A DNA stretch of 26,329 nucleotides from CAYZPB01 sp964480445 (GTDB taxonomy: Bacteria > Bacillota > Bacilli > Tepidibacillales > Tepidibacillaceae), in assembly GCA_964480445.1 (NCBI GenBank), contig CAYZPB010000008.1, positions 1-26,329 of the forward strand, written 5' to 3'. Below the pieces are notes generated by a model. That model was not told the origin of the DNA. It saw only the letters and a list, made by a program, of their open reading frames with translations, and made no database searches. Positions 1 through 8,322 of this stretch are shown here, piece after piece (positions within the stretch are counted from its first letter, which is position 1; every line of letters begins with the position of its first letter). The position numbers and the translations under genes were made by a program.

Positions 1-83
1 CTGAAATACCTGAAGACCTTCATGAGGATGTACACGATGCTAGCGACAGCTGCCCAACGGATGCGATAAAGATTACTGAATAA
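1..83 (+). CDS. Ferredoxin, C-terminal end only (5' part outside the window)
   Basis: The reading frame that starts at base 3 is open from the window edge to a TAA at 81-83 and gives 26 residues. They end in a segment with a single cysteine in the context CPTDAIKI, preceded by an acidic stretch. This is the typical tail of small ferredoxins with one [4Fe-4S] cluster (Bacillus/Thermotoga type), where the last cluster cysteine sits in a CPT(D/E)AIK motif close to the C-terminus. The protein would be a cytoplasmic electron carrier, in keeping with the ferredoxin-dependent Kor enzyme elsewhere in the window. It is the only gene on the plus strand here. It converges on hppA and shares a hairpin terminator with it. 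The first cluster cysteines are outside the window, so the cluster type is inferred from the tail alone. Confidence 0.72.
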   Translation, partial: EIPEDLHEDVHDASDSCPTDAIKITE

Positions 84-94
84 TTTAGATTATA

Positions 95-126
95 AAAAGG
101 AGTTGAACCTCGGTTCAACTCCTTTT
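95..126. terminator. Bidirectional intrinsic terminator between ferredoxin and hppA
   Basis: A perfect inverted repeat has 15-base arms, AAAAGGAGTTGAACC and its complement, with a 2-base loop (TC). On both strands the GC-containing stem ends in a T-run: four T on the plus strand, and five T followed by AT-rich sequence on the minus strand. It lies 12 bases after the ferredoxin stop and about 20 bases after the hppA stop, so it can end both convergent transcripts. Confidence 0.9.
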
Positions 127-146
127 AAATTTGTATTTAATAAATA

Positions 147-2201
147 TTACATAAATAGTGTAGCAAGAATTGGTGCAATAATCAATGAGATTGTACCCAT
201 AACTTTAATCAGTGGATTCATTGCTGGTCCAGCTGTATCCTTGAATGGATCTCCAACTGTATCCCCAATAACTGCCGCCTCATGTGCCTCTGTTCCTTTG
301 CCGCCATGTGCGCCACTCTCAATATATTTTTTGGCATTATCCCAAGCGCCACCTGCGTTTGACATAAAGATAGCTAATAATACACCTGTAGCTGTCGCAC
401 CTGCTAAAGTTGCACCAAGTGCTACTGGTCCTAGTGTAAAACCAACAATTATCGGTGTAAGGATTGCAATTAAACCTGGAACGATCATTTCCTTAAGTGC
501 AGCCTTTGTGCTAATATCAACACATTTTGCATAGTCTGGTCTGCCTGTTCCTTCCATGATTCCAGGAATCTCTCTAAATTGTCTTCTAACCTCTTCTATC
601 ATTTTACTAGCAGCTCTACCAACTGCATCCATTGCACGTGAAGCAACGATGAAAGGTATTACAGCTCCAATAAATAGACCAATAATAACACTTGGTTCTA
701 ATAGATTTATTCCAATATCAGATAGTCCTGCAGATGCAGCGTATGCTGTAAATAATGCCATCGCTGTTAAAGCAGCAGAACCAATCGCAAAACCTTTCGC
801 GACAGCGGCCGTTGTGTTACCAACAGCGTCGAGTCTATCAGTATTTTTACGAACTTCTGGCCCTAGGTTTGCCATTTCAGCAATACCGCCAGCATTATCC
901 GCAACTGGTCCGAAGGAATCGATTGCAATTACCATTCCAGCAGTTGCAAGCATACCCATCGCCGCCATAGCAATACCATAGATACCATACCCAGCACCGC
1001 TGATGTTTTCAGCTACGACAAAAGATCCACCGATAGCTATTACAATTATAATCATTGGTGCAAAGGTGCTTTTCAGTCCGACCGCGAGACCTTTAATAAT
1101 ATTGGTCGCAGCACCAGTTTCTGATGCCTGAGCAATCTCCTTAACAGACTTATAGTCAGATGATGTGTAGACTTCCGTAATAAATCCAATTCCAAGATTA
1201 GTAAAAAAGCCAAATAATAAGGCTAACCAAATTCCTAAAGCTACATCAGGGAACATCCAGTAAGCTACAAAGAAAGCTCCAAGAGCAGTCAAAAAGTTAG
1301 TTCCCCAAAGACCAAAGTTTAAGGCCATTTGTGGGTTGCCGTCATCACTGTTCAAACGAACAAAGGCAGTACTAATGATTGCTGCAATTATACCAACCGA
1401 ACCAACTAGCAATGGGAAAATAACGCCATAAAGACCTAAGACAGTATTACCAATAATCATTGCTGCAATAGTTGTTGCTGCATAAGATTCAAATAAATCA
1501 GCACCCATACCTGCAGTGTCTCCAACATTATCACCCACGTTATCCGCGATAACGGCAGGATTTCTCGGATCATCCTCAGGTATTCCTGCTTCAACTTTAC
1601 CAACTAAGTCAGCGCCAACATCAGCAGCTTTTGTAAAAATTCCGCCACCAATCCGTGCAAATAAAGCAACGGCGCTGGCACCAAAAGCAAAACTATTAAT
1701 AACAGTTGCACTACCGTAGATTAAGTAGAGGCCAGAAACACCAACTAAAGCTAAACCAACAACAGACAGGCCCATTACCGCACCACTCCGGAAAGCAATT
1801 GTTAGTGCCTTTCCAATATGAGTAATGGCAGCATGAGTTGTTCGGGCGTTAGCCTTTGTTGCACTGAACATCCCAATATAACCAGCAAGTGCTGAAAAAG
1901 CTGCTCCGATAAAGAAAGATACCGCTAGTGCTGTTCTTGGTATAACAACCCCTTCTTCTGAACCAAAAAGATCTGGATCAACAAAAAGCAATCCTACCGT
2001 AATTACTACAACAATAGGTATTAGGGCCTTATACTGTCGATTCAAAAATGCCATCGCACCCTCAAATATTGCATTAGACAGCTCTTTCATTCTGTCGGTG
2101 CCCATGCTTTCTTTTAATACAGAAAATAGAAAAATAATTGCTGCAATAATAGAAACGACACCGGTAAGTAAAGCTATTACTACTAAAGTTGTTTCAGTCA
2201 T
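147..2201 (-). CDS. hppA: Membrane-bound K+-dependent ion-translocating pyrophosphatase
   Basis: This protein hydrolyses pyrophosphate in the cytoplasm and pumps H+ and/or Na+ across the membrane. At 684 residues it has the usual length and many hydrophobic segments throughout. Substrate motifs are visible: DVGADLVGK (194-202), an acidic DDPRNPAVIADNVGDN stretch (210-225), and a C-terminal acidic block with GDTVGDPFKDTAGPAMNP. The GNTTAAVAKG motif has Ala at 465 and at 468; family work associates these with the K+-dependent subclass, whereas K+-independent enzymes carry Lys and Thr. Glu238 in DLFESY is at the position linked with Na+ transport in this family, but H+ pumping cannot be excluded. 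The ATG is preceded by GGGGGAG, and the gene has its own SigA promoter and terminator. It could recover energy from the pyrophosphate made by AcsA. Confidence 0.97.
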   Translation of the reverse strand: MTETTLVVIALLTGVVSIIAAIIFLFSVLKESMGTDRMKELSNAIFEGAMAFLNRQYKALIPIVVVITVGLLFVDPDLFGSEEGVVIPRTALAVSFFIGAAFSALAGYIGMFSATKANARTTHAAITHIGKALTIAFRSGAVMGLSVVGLALVGVSGLYLIYGSATVINSFAFGASAVALFARIGGGIFTKAADVGADLVGKVEAGIPEDDPRNPAVIADNVGDNVGDTAGMGADLFESYAATTIAAMIIGNTVLGLYGVIFPLLVGSVGIIAAIISTAFVRLNSDDGNPQMALNFGLWGTNFLTALGAFFVAYWMFPDVALGIWLALLFGFFTNLGIGFITEVYTSSDYKSVKEIAQASETGAATNIIKGLAVGLKSTFAPMIIIVIAIGGSFVVAENISGAGYGIYGIAMAAMGMLATAGMVIAIDSFGPVADNAGGIAEMANLGPEVRKNTDRLDAVGNTTAAVAKGFAIGSAALTAMALFTAYAASAGLSDIGINLLEPSVIIGLFIGAVIPFIVASRAMDAVGRAASKMIEEVRRQFREIPGIMEGTGRPDYAKCVDISTKAALKEMIVPGLIAILTPIIVGFTLGPVALGATLAGATATGVLLAIFMSNAGGAWDNAKKYIESGAHGGKGTEAHEAAVIGDTVGDPFKDTAGPAMNPLIKVMGTISLIIAPILATLFM

Positions 2202-2274
2202 TTACCAATACTCCCCCTCTTTTATTCCTTCTACAAATATTTTAATACATATTTTGAATTCTAAAATAATGATT

Positions 2275-2303
2275 ATTGTAGCATAGTAGATAAATTATTA
2301 CAA
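2275..2303 (-). promoter_or_regulatory. SigA-type promoter of hppA
   Basis: Read on the minus strand, TTGTAA (2303-2298) is separated by exactly 17 bases from TACAAT (2280-2275). It lies about 75 bases upstream of the hppA start. The -35 box directly abuts the stop codon of the upstream histidine kinase gene, so hppA can be transcribed separately from the two-component operon. I see no hairpin terminator in the gap. Confidence 0.75.
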
Positions 2304-4085
2304 TTAGTATTCATTTTTCATTTGTTGCTTTATGGGTAATAAAACTGTAAAAATTATCCCCTTTGGTTTATTTGATCTTACGGAGATGCTACCGTGATGA
2401 TTATCGACAATATTTTTTACTATTGATAAGCCAAGACCCATGCCAGGATGTACTCTTGTTCGTGCTTTGTCAGTCTTGAAAAAACGGTCAAAAACAAAGG
2501 GTATGTCCTCTTCCTTTATTCCCTCGCCATTATCAATAATCTCTAGCAACAATTTGTCGTAAGATTTCATGCGCGCAACAATTCTGATTTCACCATTTTC
2601 TTCAGAATGTCTAATTGCATTGTCAAGTAGGTTTGTTAGAACCTGCTCAATACGGTCTACATCCACCTCGACCATTATATCAGGCATTTGTTCATAATCA
2701 GCAACTAATTTAATATTCTTTTTATTATCTAATAGCTGGAATTTTTTAACAGTCTTGTCAATAACCTTTTTGATGTCAGTCTCACTATAATTTAATGCAT
2801 TTAATTCAAATTCCATGCTGGCTAACTCTAAAAGCTCATTAACTAAGCGACTAATTCTTGATGACTCTTCATGAATAATGCTTACTATATCCTTAAGCTC
2901 TTGTCGATTAGTTACTACTCCATCAATAATTGCCTCACTATAGCCGTGAATCATCGAAATTGGTGTCCTTAGCTCGTGCGACACATTAGTTAAAAAGTCC
3001 TGCCTGAGGCCAGCCAATTTCTGTTCATAGGTTACATCTCTAAGTAATGTAACTGCGCCATTTATTTCATCACCAAAAAATAAGGGCGCCATAATGACAG
3101 ACAAACTTTTGCCTTCAAGCTTTTCTGTGCGTTCAATATTTATCCCTTTTTCCAGAACTTCATTCAACATCGTTATTAAAAAATCTGGAACTTGATCATT
3201 CCAAGAGAGCAACTTCTCACCTGGCGGATTTATCATAATAATGTCACCAATTGTATTAAATGTGATAACGCTATCGGCCATACTACTTAATACGTTGGCT
3301 AGTTTCTCCTTTTCGCTTGACAGTGTTAATACATTCTCTTCTAACCTGCTGGCCATCTGATTAAAGCTATCACCTAGTTCACCAATCTCATCACTACCTG
3401 TCACCTTAACTCTTGTCTTAAAGTCGCCTAGCGATAATTGTTTCGCAGCGTTTGACATTTCACGAATTGGGGCAGCTACACGGTAAGATAATAAAAAAGC
3501 AAATATTATTGTCGAGAATCCAGCAACCAAAACAAAAATTAATAGCCATTTTCGCAGGTCATTGATTAACACATGCATATTAATTAATGACTGAAAAAAT
3601 ACTAAGGTTCTAATAGCTTCACCATCACTATCGTAAATTGGATAGGTAAGAACAAAATAATCATAACTTGTAGCTTGATATGTAAATATATCACTATAGA
3701 TCATTGAGGTTAATCTAGTAACCTCTCCCAGTTCCGCAGAAATAAGTTCTATGTGTTCTTGCTTCAGGCTACTATTCTCTAACATTAAAAGACCAGCTTC
3801 ATCAGTCTCTGCGACTTGTAGCTTGGTCCCATTAGCGCTTATTATCTCTTCAATAACAGCGAAGCTCTGTTTATAATAATCAAAATTATCAGCTAACCCA
3901 CCTGTTCTTATCATATTAAAAACATATTTAAGTTCCTCATTTAAGTTCACTAAATAAGCTGCCTCTGAGTCAGCATAATAATTTTCAAGATAGTTAAAAA
4001 TAAACATATTAAAAATTAAAAAAACTATCAGAACGAAAGCAAAGATTGTTATCCACAACTTTGCAACAATACTGCGAGCTATCAC
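2304..4085 (-). CDS. resE: Membrane sensor histidine kinase, ResE-like
   Basis: This is the sensor kinase of a two-component system, 593 residues long. Visible order: membrane helix about 9-31, extracellular sensor region about 32-178, second helix about 180-200, HAMP about 200-255, PAS-like region about 262-350, HisKA with the phosphoacceptor H370 in SHELRTP, then the ATPase domain with N-box NLLDNAIRH (485-493), G1 DNGEGI (518-523) and G2 GMGLGLSIV (548-556). All catalytic motifs are intact. The start is GTG, placed directly after the regulator's TAG stop, with a G-rich ribosome site inside the end of the regulator gene, so translation is probably coupled. Architecture and position after rluB match Bacillus ResE. 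PhoR and WalK kinases share this architecture, so the signal is not certain. No resABC genes are present. Confidence 0.9.
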   Translation of the reverse strand: MIARSIVAKLWITIFAFVLIVFLIFNMFIFNYLENYYADSEAAYLVNLNEELKYVFNMIRTGGLADNFDYYKQSFAVIEEIISANGTKLQVAETDEAGLLMLENSSLKQEHIELISAELGEVTRLTSMIYSDIFTYQATSYDYFVLTYPIYDSDGEAIRTLVFFQSLINMHVLINDLRKWLLIFVLVAGFSTIIFAFLLSYRVAAPIREMSNAAKQLSLGDFKTRVKVTGSDEIGELGDSFNQMASRLEENVLTLSSEKEKLANVLSSMADSVITFNTIGDIIMINPPGEKLLSWNDQVPDFLITMLNEVLEKGINIERTEKLEGKSLSVIMAPLFFGDEINGAVTLLRDVTYEQKLAGLRQDFLTNVSHELRTPISMIHGYSEAIIDGVVTNRQELKDIVSIIHEESSRISRLVNELLELASMEFELNALNYSETDIKKVIDKTVKKFQLLDNKKNIKLVADYEQMPDIMVEVDVDRIEQVLTNLLDNAIRHSEENGEIRIVARMKSYDKLLLEIIDNGEGIKEEDIPFVFDRFFKTDKARTRVHPGMGLGLSIVKNIVDNHHGSISVRSNKPKGIIFTVLLPIKQQMKNEY

Positions 4086-4817
4086 CTATTTTGCCCCCCC
4101 AAACTTGTAACCAACTCCCCAGACGGTAATAATCATTTTTGCAGTTTTGGGCGAAATTTTATTAATTTTTTCACGTAATCTTTTAATATGCGTATCGACT
4201 GTTCTCAGATCACCAAAGAAAACATAGTTCCAGACATCTTTCAATAATTCCTCACGTGTAAAAACCTTGTCAGGTGAGCTTACAAGGTATAATAATAAAT
4301 CGTATTCTTTAGGCGTCAGACTTACCTCTAAGCCATCAACAGTTACACTATGCGCGTCATTATCAATGACTAAATTATCATAAACTACTAAATAACTGGA
4401 TTTGCTCGGCTCTGTAGTAAGGTATGTGGTCGCAGAGGCCCTTTTCAGTATAGCTTTTACCCGATAAATTACTTCGCGTGGACTAAAAGGTTTCACAACA
4501 TAATCGTCTGCACCAATTTCAAAACCCTGCACTCGATTAATTTCCTCGCCTTTTGCCGTCAGCATAATAACTGGAGTTGACTTAACCTCTCGCAATTTCT
4601 CGCACACCTTAAAACCATCCATACCCGGCAACATTAGGTCAAGTAAAATAAGATCGTAGTCGTTATTTAGAGCCATTTCTAAAGCTGCCAGTCCATCACC
4701 GGCCTCCTCAGTTATATAGCCTTCTTGTTCTAGATACATTTTTAATAGCCTTCTAATTCTACTTTCATCATCTACTATTAAAATTTTATATTCTCTGTTC
4801 TCTTCCATTCGTTTCAC
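4086..4817 (-). CDS. resD: OmpR-family response regulator, ResD-like
   Basis: This is a DNA-binding response regulator paired with the downstream kinase. The receiver has the acidic pair D16-D17, phosphoacceptor D60 in LILLDLMLPGMDG and K109 in the VVKP motif. A C-terminal winged helix (about 140-240) carries the typical LTPKEYDLLLYL and RTVDTHIKRLREKI segments. The N-terminal stretch ILIVDDESRIRRLL is very like ResD. Two starts are possible: GTG at 4817 with a weak AAGG site, or ATG at 4808 preceded by GGGGTGA; the difference is three residues. The gene begins 9 bases after the rluB stop and probably shares its transcript. In Bacillus the order is rluB-resABCDE; here the cytochrome biogenesis genes resABC are missing between them. 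Confidence 0.92.
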   Translation of the reverse strand: MKRMEENREYKILIVDDESRIRRLLKMYLEQEGYITEEAGDGLAALEMALNNDYDLILLDLMLPGMDGFKVCEKLREVKSTPVIMLTAKGEEINRVQGFEIGADDYVVKPFSPREVIYRVKAILKRASATTYLTTEPSKSSYLVVYDNLVIDNDAHSVTVDGLEVSLTPKEYDLLLYLVSSPDKVFTREELLKDVWNYVFFGDLRTVDTHIKRLREKINKISPKTAKMIITVWGVGYKFGGAK

Positions 4818-4826
4818 CCCGCAACC

Positions 4827-5543
4827 TTAATTATTCAATTTTCTCAATCTATCCGTCTCTTTTTTTGATAAAAATCTGTGCTCGCCACTTCTTAGATTAC
4901 CAAGATTTAAAAAACTGTAGCCAGTTCTCTTTAGCCCCTCCACCTGATACCCTAGGGTTTTAAACATTCTTCGAACTTGATGCTTGCGCCCTTCATAAAT
5001 TGTAATTGAAATTAACGAGCGTTGATTTGCAAGTAGTGATACTACATGGACCTGTGCTGGTGCTGTCAGACCATCATCTAATTGTATACCATCGCGCAAC
5101 TTTTTTAAATCTTCTCTCCTGATTTCTCCCTTAATAGTAACCTCATATGTTTTATCTACCATATATCTCGGGTGCATTAATTTATTTGCTAAATCACCAT
5201 CATTGGTTAATAGCAATAAACCCTCTGTCTCATAGTCCAACCTTCCTATTGGAAAAACTCGGTACCCTATATCTAAATAGTCAATCACCTTTTTTCTATT
5301 TTGCGGATCTTTCATTGTCGTAATAACTCGCGGAGGCTTGTTAAAAATTATAACAACCCGCTCGGCATCAATATATATCTCTTCACCATCAACGTGAATT
5401 ATATCCTTTGACGGATTTACCTTTGTTCCTAACTCTTGAACTATCTCACCGTTAACTGTCACTCTACCTTCTTGTATCAACTTTTCAGCTTTCCTTCGTG
5501 AAGAGATACCTGCTTGGGCAATAACTTTCTGTAATCTTTCCAA
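4827..5543 (-). CDS. rluB: Pseudouridine synthase of the RsuA/RluB family
   Basis: The protein makes a pseudouridine in ribosomal RNA, probably in the large subunit as RluB does. An N-terminal S4 RNA-binding domain (LQKVIAQAGISSRRKAEKLI) is followed by the catalytic domain, with the active-site Asp in GRLDYETEGLLLLTNDG and the later GRKHQVRRMF motif typical of this family. I chose the TTG at 5543-5541: it is preceded by GAGAGG at a 9-base spacing and gives the usual MERLQKVIAQAG start. An in-frame ATG at 5573 would add ten residues but lies 2 bases after the scpB stop without a visible ribosome site. It follows scpB directly, as in many Firmicutes, but spmA and spmB, which sit between them in Bacillus, are absent. 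Confidence 0.93.
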   Translation of the reverse strand: MERLQKVIAQAGISSRRKAEKLIQEGRVTVNGEIVQELGTKVNPSKDIIHVDGEEIYIDAERVVIIFNKPPRVITTMKDPQNRKKVIDYLDIGYRVFPIGRLDYETEGLLLLTNDGDLANKLMHPRYMVDKTYEVTIKGEIRREDLKKLRDGIQLDDGLTAPAQVHVVSLLANQRSLISITIYEGRKHQVRRMFKTLGYQVEGLKRTGYSFLNLGNLRSGEHRFLSKKETDRLRKLNN

Positions 5544-5575
5544 GTTTTTCAACCTCTCAATCGTATTAGACATTA

Positions 5576-6118
5576 TTAACTGGTGGCTTCATTTTCTTGT
5601 TCTAAGTCTTCAATTAGCGGCGGCAGCTGTCCAAGATTTTCTAAACCAAAAGACTCCAGGAATTCTTTAGTAGTTACATATAAAATTGGTCGTCCGATAG
5701 TTTCCTTTCGTCCAGCCTCCTTTATTAATTGCTTGCTTATCAATGTACGAAGCGCACTATCTGATTGCACGCCGCGCAATTCCTCAATTTCTGCCCTGGT
5801 TACCGGTTGCTTATAACAGATTATCCCTAAGGTCTCTAATGATGCCTGCGAGAGAGTCGCTCTACTTGGTAGATAGACTAGTTTTTCAAAATATTCAGCA
5901 TGTTCAGGAAGAGTAGTTAATTGAAACGAGTCAGCATACTGGATTAGCTGGATTCCACGTTCATTACGTTTATAATCGTTCATTAAATCAAAAATAATAT
6001 CAGCCGTTTCCTCCCGATCTAATTCAATTATCTCCGCTATTTGTCGAAGTTCAATTCCCTCTTCGCCCACCGCAAATAGCAGTCCCTCAATAACTGCTTT
6101 TAATTTATTATAATCCAA
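5576..6118 (-). CDS. scpB: Segregation and condensation protein B
   Basis: ScpB is the winged-helix partner that dimerises and binds ScpA in the SMC-ScpA-ScpB condensin complex, which compacts and helps segregate the chromosome. The protein begins with KAVIEGLLFAVGEEGIEL and contains the conserved segment ATLSQASLETLGIICYKQPVTRAEIEELRGV (written here as a family landmark, about residues 83-113), followed by IGRPILYVTT. The frame is open further upstream, but that part only overlaps scpA. The likely start is TTG at 6118-6116, preceded by GGGGAGAG at about 7 bases, giving about 180 residues. It overlaps the end of scpA by 11 bases, so translation is probably coupled. Confidence 0.94.
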   Translation of the reverse strand: MDYNKLKAVIEGLLFAVGEEGIELRQIAEIIELDREETADIIFDLMNDYKRNERGIQLIQYADSFQLTTLPEHAEYFEKLVYLPSRATLSQASLETLGIICYKQPVTRAEIEELRGVQSDSALRTLISKQLIKEAGRKETIGRPILYVTTKEFLESFGLENLGQLPPLIEDLEQENEATS

Positions 6119-6860
6119 AGTTGCTCTCTCCCCGATTAGCGTTATAGGTAATTCGAATATCTTGAAAATTTTTGTCTTGCACACAAAAAATTGCATTTTC
6201 TTTAATCAAGTTTAACATCCCGAGAAAAGTAAGTACAAGGTGCTGTCTTGATTGATTATGCCTAAAAACATCAAAAAACATCATTGTGCCATTATTCTCA
6301 ATCAACATTTTTAAGAGTTCCTCAGTCTTTTCTTCGACTGTTGCAACTTCTTGTTCCACCCTCGTATAAGGCAATTTATATGTTTGTTTAAGCAGAACAT
6401 GATCAAATGCTGCGATTAATTGAAAAAGTGTAGTATCACCAATCGGATTTTCCTTCTCATCAGAATAATAGGGCGTGAAATCAATCGCTTTACGTGTATA
6501 AAGGTGGTTTCGTTCACTCTCTAAATCTCTGAGCGTTTCTGCAAAATATTTATACTTTTTATATTCAACAAGTTTGGCTATTAGCGCTTCACGGGAATCA
6601 ATTTCAAACTCCTCAGTTTCTTCATCAACAAGTTCAAGGTGTACTGGCAATAAGTGCTTGCTTTTTATATAAAGTAGTGTTGCAGCCATTACTATAAAAT
6701 CACTAATTTCATCTAGCCCTAAACGATGCATCGCTTCAATATAATGATCTGTAATCGTTGCAATCTCTATTTCTGAAATATCCATCTCGTCTTTTTCAAT
6801 TAAATGCAAAAGCAAGTCGAGTGGTCCTTCAAAAGAGGCAAGCTTAATCTCATATGCCAT
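6108..6860 (-). CDS. scpA: Segregation and condensation protein A (kleisin)
   Basis: ScpA is the kleisin subunit that bridges the two SMC heads in the bacterial condensin complex. The 250-residue protein starts with the typical YEIKLASFEGPLDLLLHLI, followed by IEKDEMDISEIEIATITDHYI and MAATLLYIKSKHLLP. The C-terminus is a winged helix that binds the SMC head. The gene starts 2 bases after the lysA stop, with an AAGGAAGGGA site inside the end of lysA, and overlaps scpB by 11 bases. lysA, scpA, scpB and rluB therefore look like one transcript. A Smc gene is not in the window. Confidence 0.96.
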   Translation of the reverse strand: MAYEIKLASFEGPLDLLLHLIEKDEMDISEIEIATITDHYIEAMHRLGLDEISDFIVMAATLLYIKSKHLLPVHLELVDEETEEFEIDSREALIAKLVEYKKYKYFAETLRDLESERNHLYTRKAIDFTPYYSDEKENPIGDTTLFQLIAAFDHVLLKQTYKLPYTRVEQEVATVEEKTEELLKMLIENNGTMMFFDVFRHNQSRQHLVLTFLGMLNLIKENAIFCVQDKNFQDIRITYNANRGESNFGL

Positions 6861-6862
6861 TT

Positions 6863-8194
6863 TTATCCCTTCCTTAACTGTTTCAATCGTTCTGGTATTC
6901 GGTCCTTAGAGATAAGATCCTGATAACTCTCTCTTTCTACAATTAACTCTGCCTTACCATCGTAAACTAATGCTATAGGCGGGCGTTGAATTCGATTATA
7001 ATTGCTTGCCATTGAGTAGTTATAGGCGCCGGTACTAGAGACAGCCAAAATATCACCAGTTTCTGGTGCATTTAAAGCAATGTCCTTTATTAATATATCA
7101 CTTGATTCACAGGCACGCCCAGCAATTGTTACTATCTCCTGCTTTGACTCATCTGCCTTCATCCGATTTGCAATAACAGCCTCGTAATTTGCCTGATATA
7201 ATGCTGGCCGTGGATTATCCATCATCCCACCATCTACAGAGATATATTTACGTACTGATGGTATATCCTTGATCGAACCAACCGTATAAAGCGTAGTTCC
7301 CGCCTCGCCGACAATACTCCTACCAGGTTCAACCCATAATTCGGGAAGTGGAAGTTCTACCAGAGCAAAGTTCTTTTTGCATAGTTCAACAAGTTCATCG
7401 ATATAACTTTTTATCGAAAGCGGCTGATCGTTTCTAGTATACATGATGCCTAAGCCCCCACCTGTATTAAAAACGGGTAAATTTAATCCATAAGTCTCTG
7501 CTACTATTTTATACAATTCTGTTGCACGCTCAATCGCAACTCTAAATCCCGACATATCAAACAGCTGTGACCCGATGTGGAAATGATACCCAAGTAACTT
7601 AATCGAATCTGAGTCTAATACTTCTGCTGTTGCGGCTAATGCAGGCTCCATTAGGTTAAAGCCAAATTTTGAGTCCTCTTTACCAGTGCTGATGTATTCA
7701 TGCGTATCTACATCAACACTAGGGGTAATCCTAAGCAATGCATTAACTTTTTTGCCTTTTTTACCGGCAATTTCATTGATTAACTGAATCTCATAAAAAT
7801 TATCGATTACAAAGGCACCAATGCCATGATCTATCGCTAGTTCAATCTCATCGTACTGCTTGTTATTCCCATGAAAATGAACACGATCCATGGGAAATCC
7901 TGCGTTAATTGCAGTAAATAATTCGCCGCCAGAAACTACATCTAATGAAAGTTTCTCCTGTTCGACAATTAAATAAAGGGCACTTGTCGATAAGGCCTTA
8001 CTTGCGTATGCTACCTGGAAGGGAATCTTATGAGCGGAAAAAGAATCAATATATTGTCGCATTTTATCTCTAATGTTCTGCTCATCCAGCACATATAAGG
8101 GTGTACCGAATTCAGCAACTAAGTCAACAGTGTCTATTCCACCAATTTCTAAATGTCCTTTATTATTAACACGTGATGTTCCATGTAACTTCAT
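6863..8194 (-). CDS. lysA: Diaminopimelate decarboxylase
   Basis: LysA is a PLP enzyme that decarboxylates meso-diaminopimelate to L-lysine, the last step of lysine synthesis. It is 443 residues long. Lys66 in VAYASKA is the expected PLP lysine. Also visible are HFHGNNK, YHFHIGSQ, the glycine-rich NTGGGLGI phosphate loop, EPGRSIVGEAG, and the catalytic Cys in GRACESSD. The ATG is preceded by GGAGGAAG. The 128-base gap upstream is too short for a lysine riboswitch and shows only two TATAAT-like boxes (8223-8228 and 8230-8235, minus strand) without a convincing -35 element. It heads the scpA-scpB-rluB gene group. Confidence 0.97.
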   Translation of the reverse strand: MKLHGTSRVNNKGHLEIGGIDTVDLVAEFGTPLYVLDEQNIRDKMRQYIDSFSAHKIPFQVAYASKALSTSALYLIVEQEKLSLDVVSGGELFTAINAGFPMDRVHFHGNNKQYDEIELAIDHGIGAFVIDNFYEIQLINEIAGKKGKKVNALLRITPSVDVDTHEYISTGKEDSKFGFNLMEPALAATAEVLDSDSIKLLGYHFHIGSQLFDMSGFRVAIERATELYKIVAETYGLNLPVFNTGGGLGIMYTRNDQPLSIKSYIDELVELCKKNFALVELPLPELWVEPGRSIVGEAGTTLYTVGSIKDIPSVRKYISVDGGMMDNPRPALYQANYEAVIANRMKADESKQEIVTIAGRACESSDILIKDIALNAPETGDILAVSSTGAYNYSMASNYNRIQRPPIALVYDGKAELIVERESYQDLISKDRIPERLKQLRKG

Positions 8195-8322
8195 ATTCTT
8201 CCTCCATAATTTTATTACTTGAATTATAAATTATAAAAAATGATACCGATAATTTATGAAAACATATCATATAAATGTTCACATTTCAAGTTACCGCGTC
8301 AGCCCTAACCCTTGATTACACC

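Noticed and set aside
103..534. Plus-strand open frame of 143 codons over the end of hppA
   Set aside because: It is antisense to a strongly conserved pyrophosphatase, has low-complexity Ser/Pro/Ala composition typical of a shadow frame, and begins inside the terminator hairpin.
7954..7960. Further 0A-box matches, for example TTCGACA in lysA and TGTCGAA in the GGDEF gene
   Set aside because: They lie inside coding sequence, and about three 7-base matches are expected by chance on both strands of this window.
8195..8322. Possible lysine riboswitch upstream of lysA
   Set aside because: The gap is only 128 bases, shorter than the element, and shows no conserved helices or terminator; only AT-rich boxes are seen.
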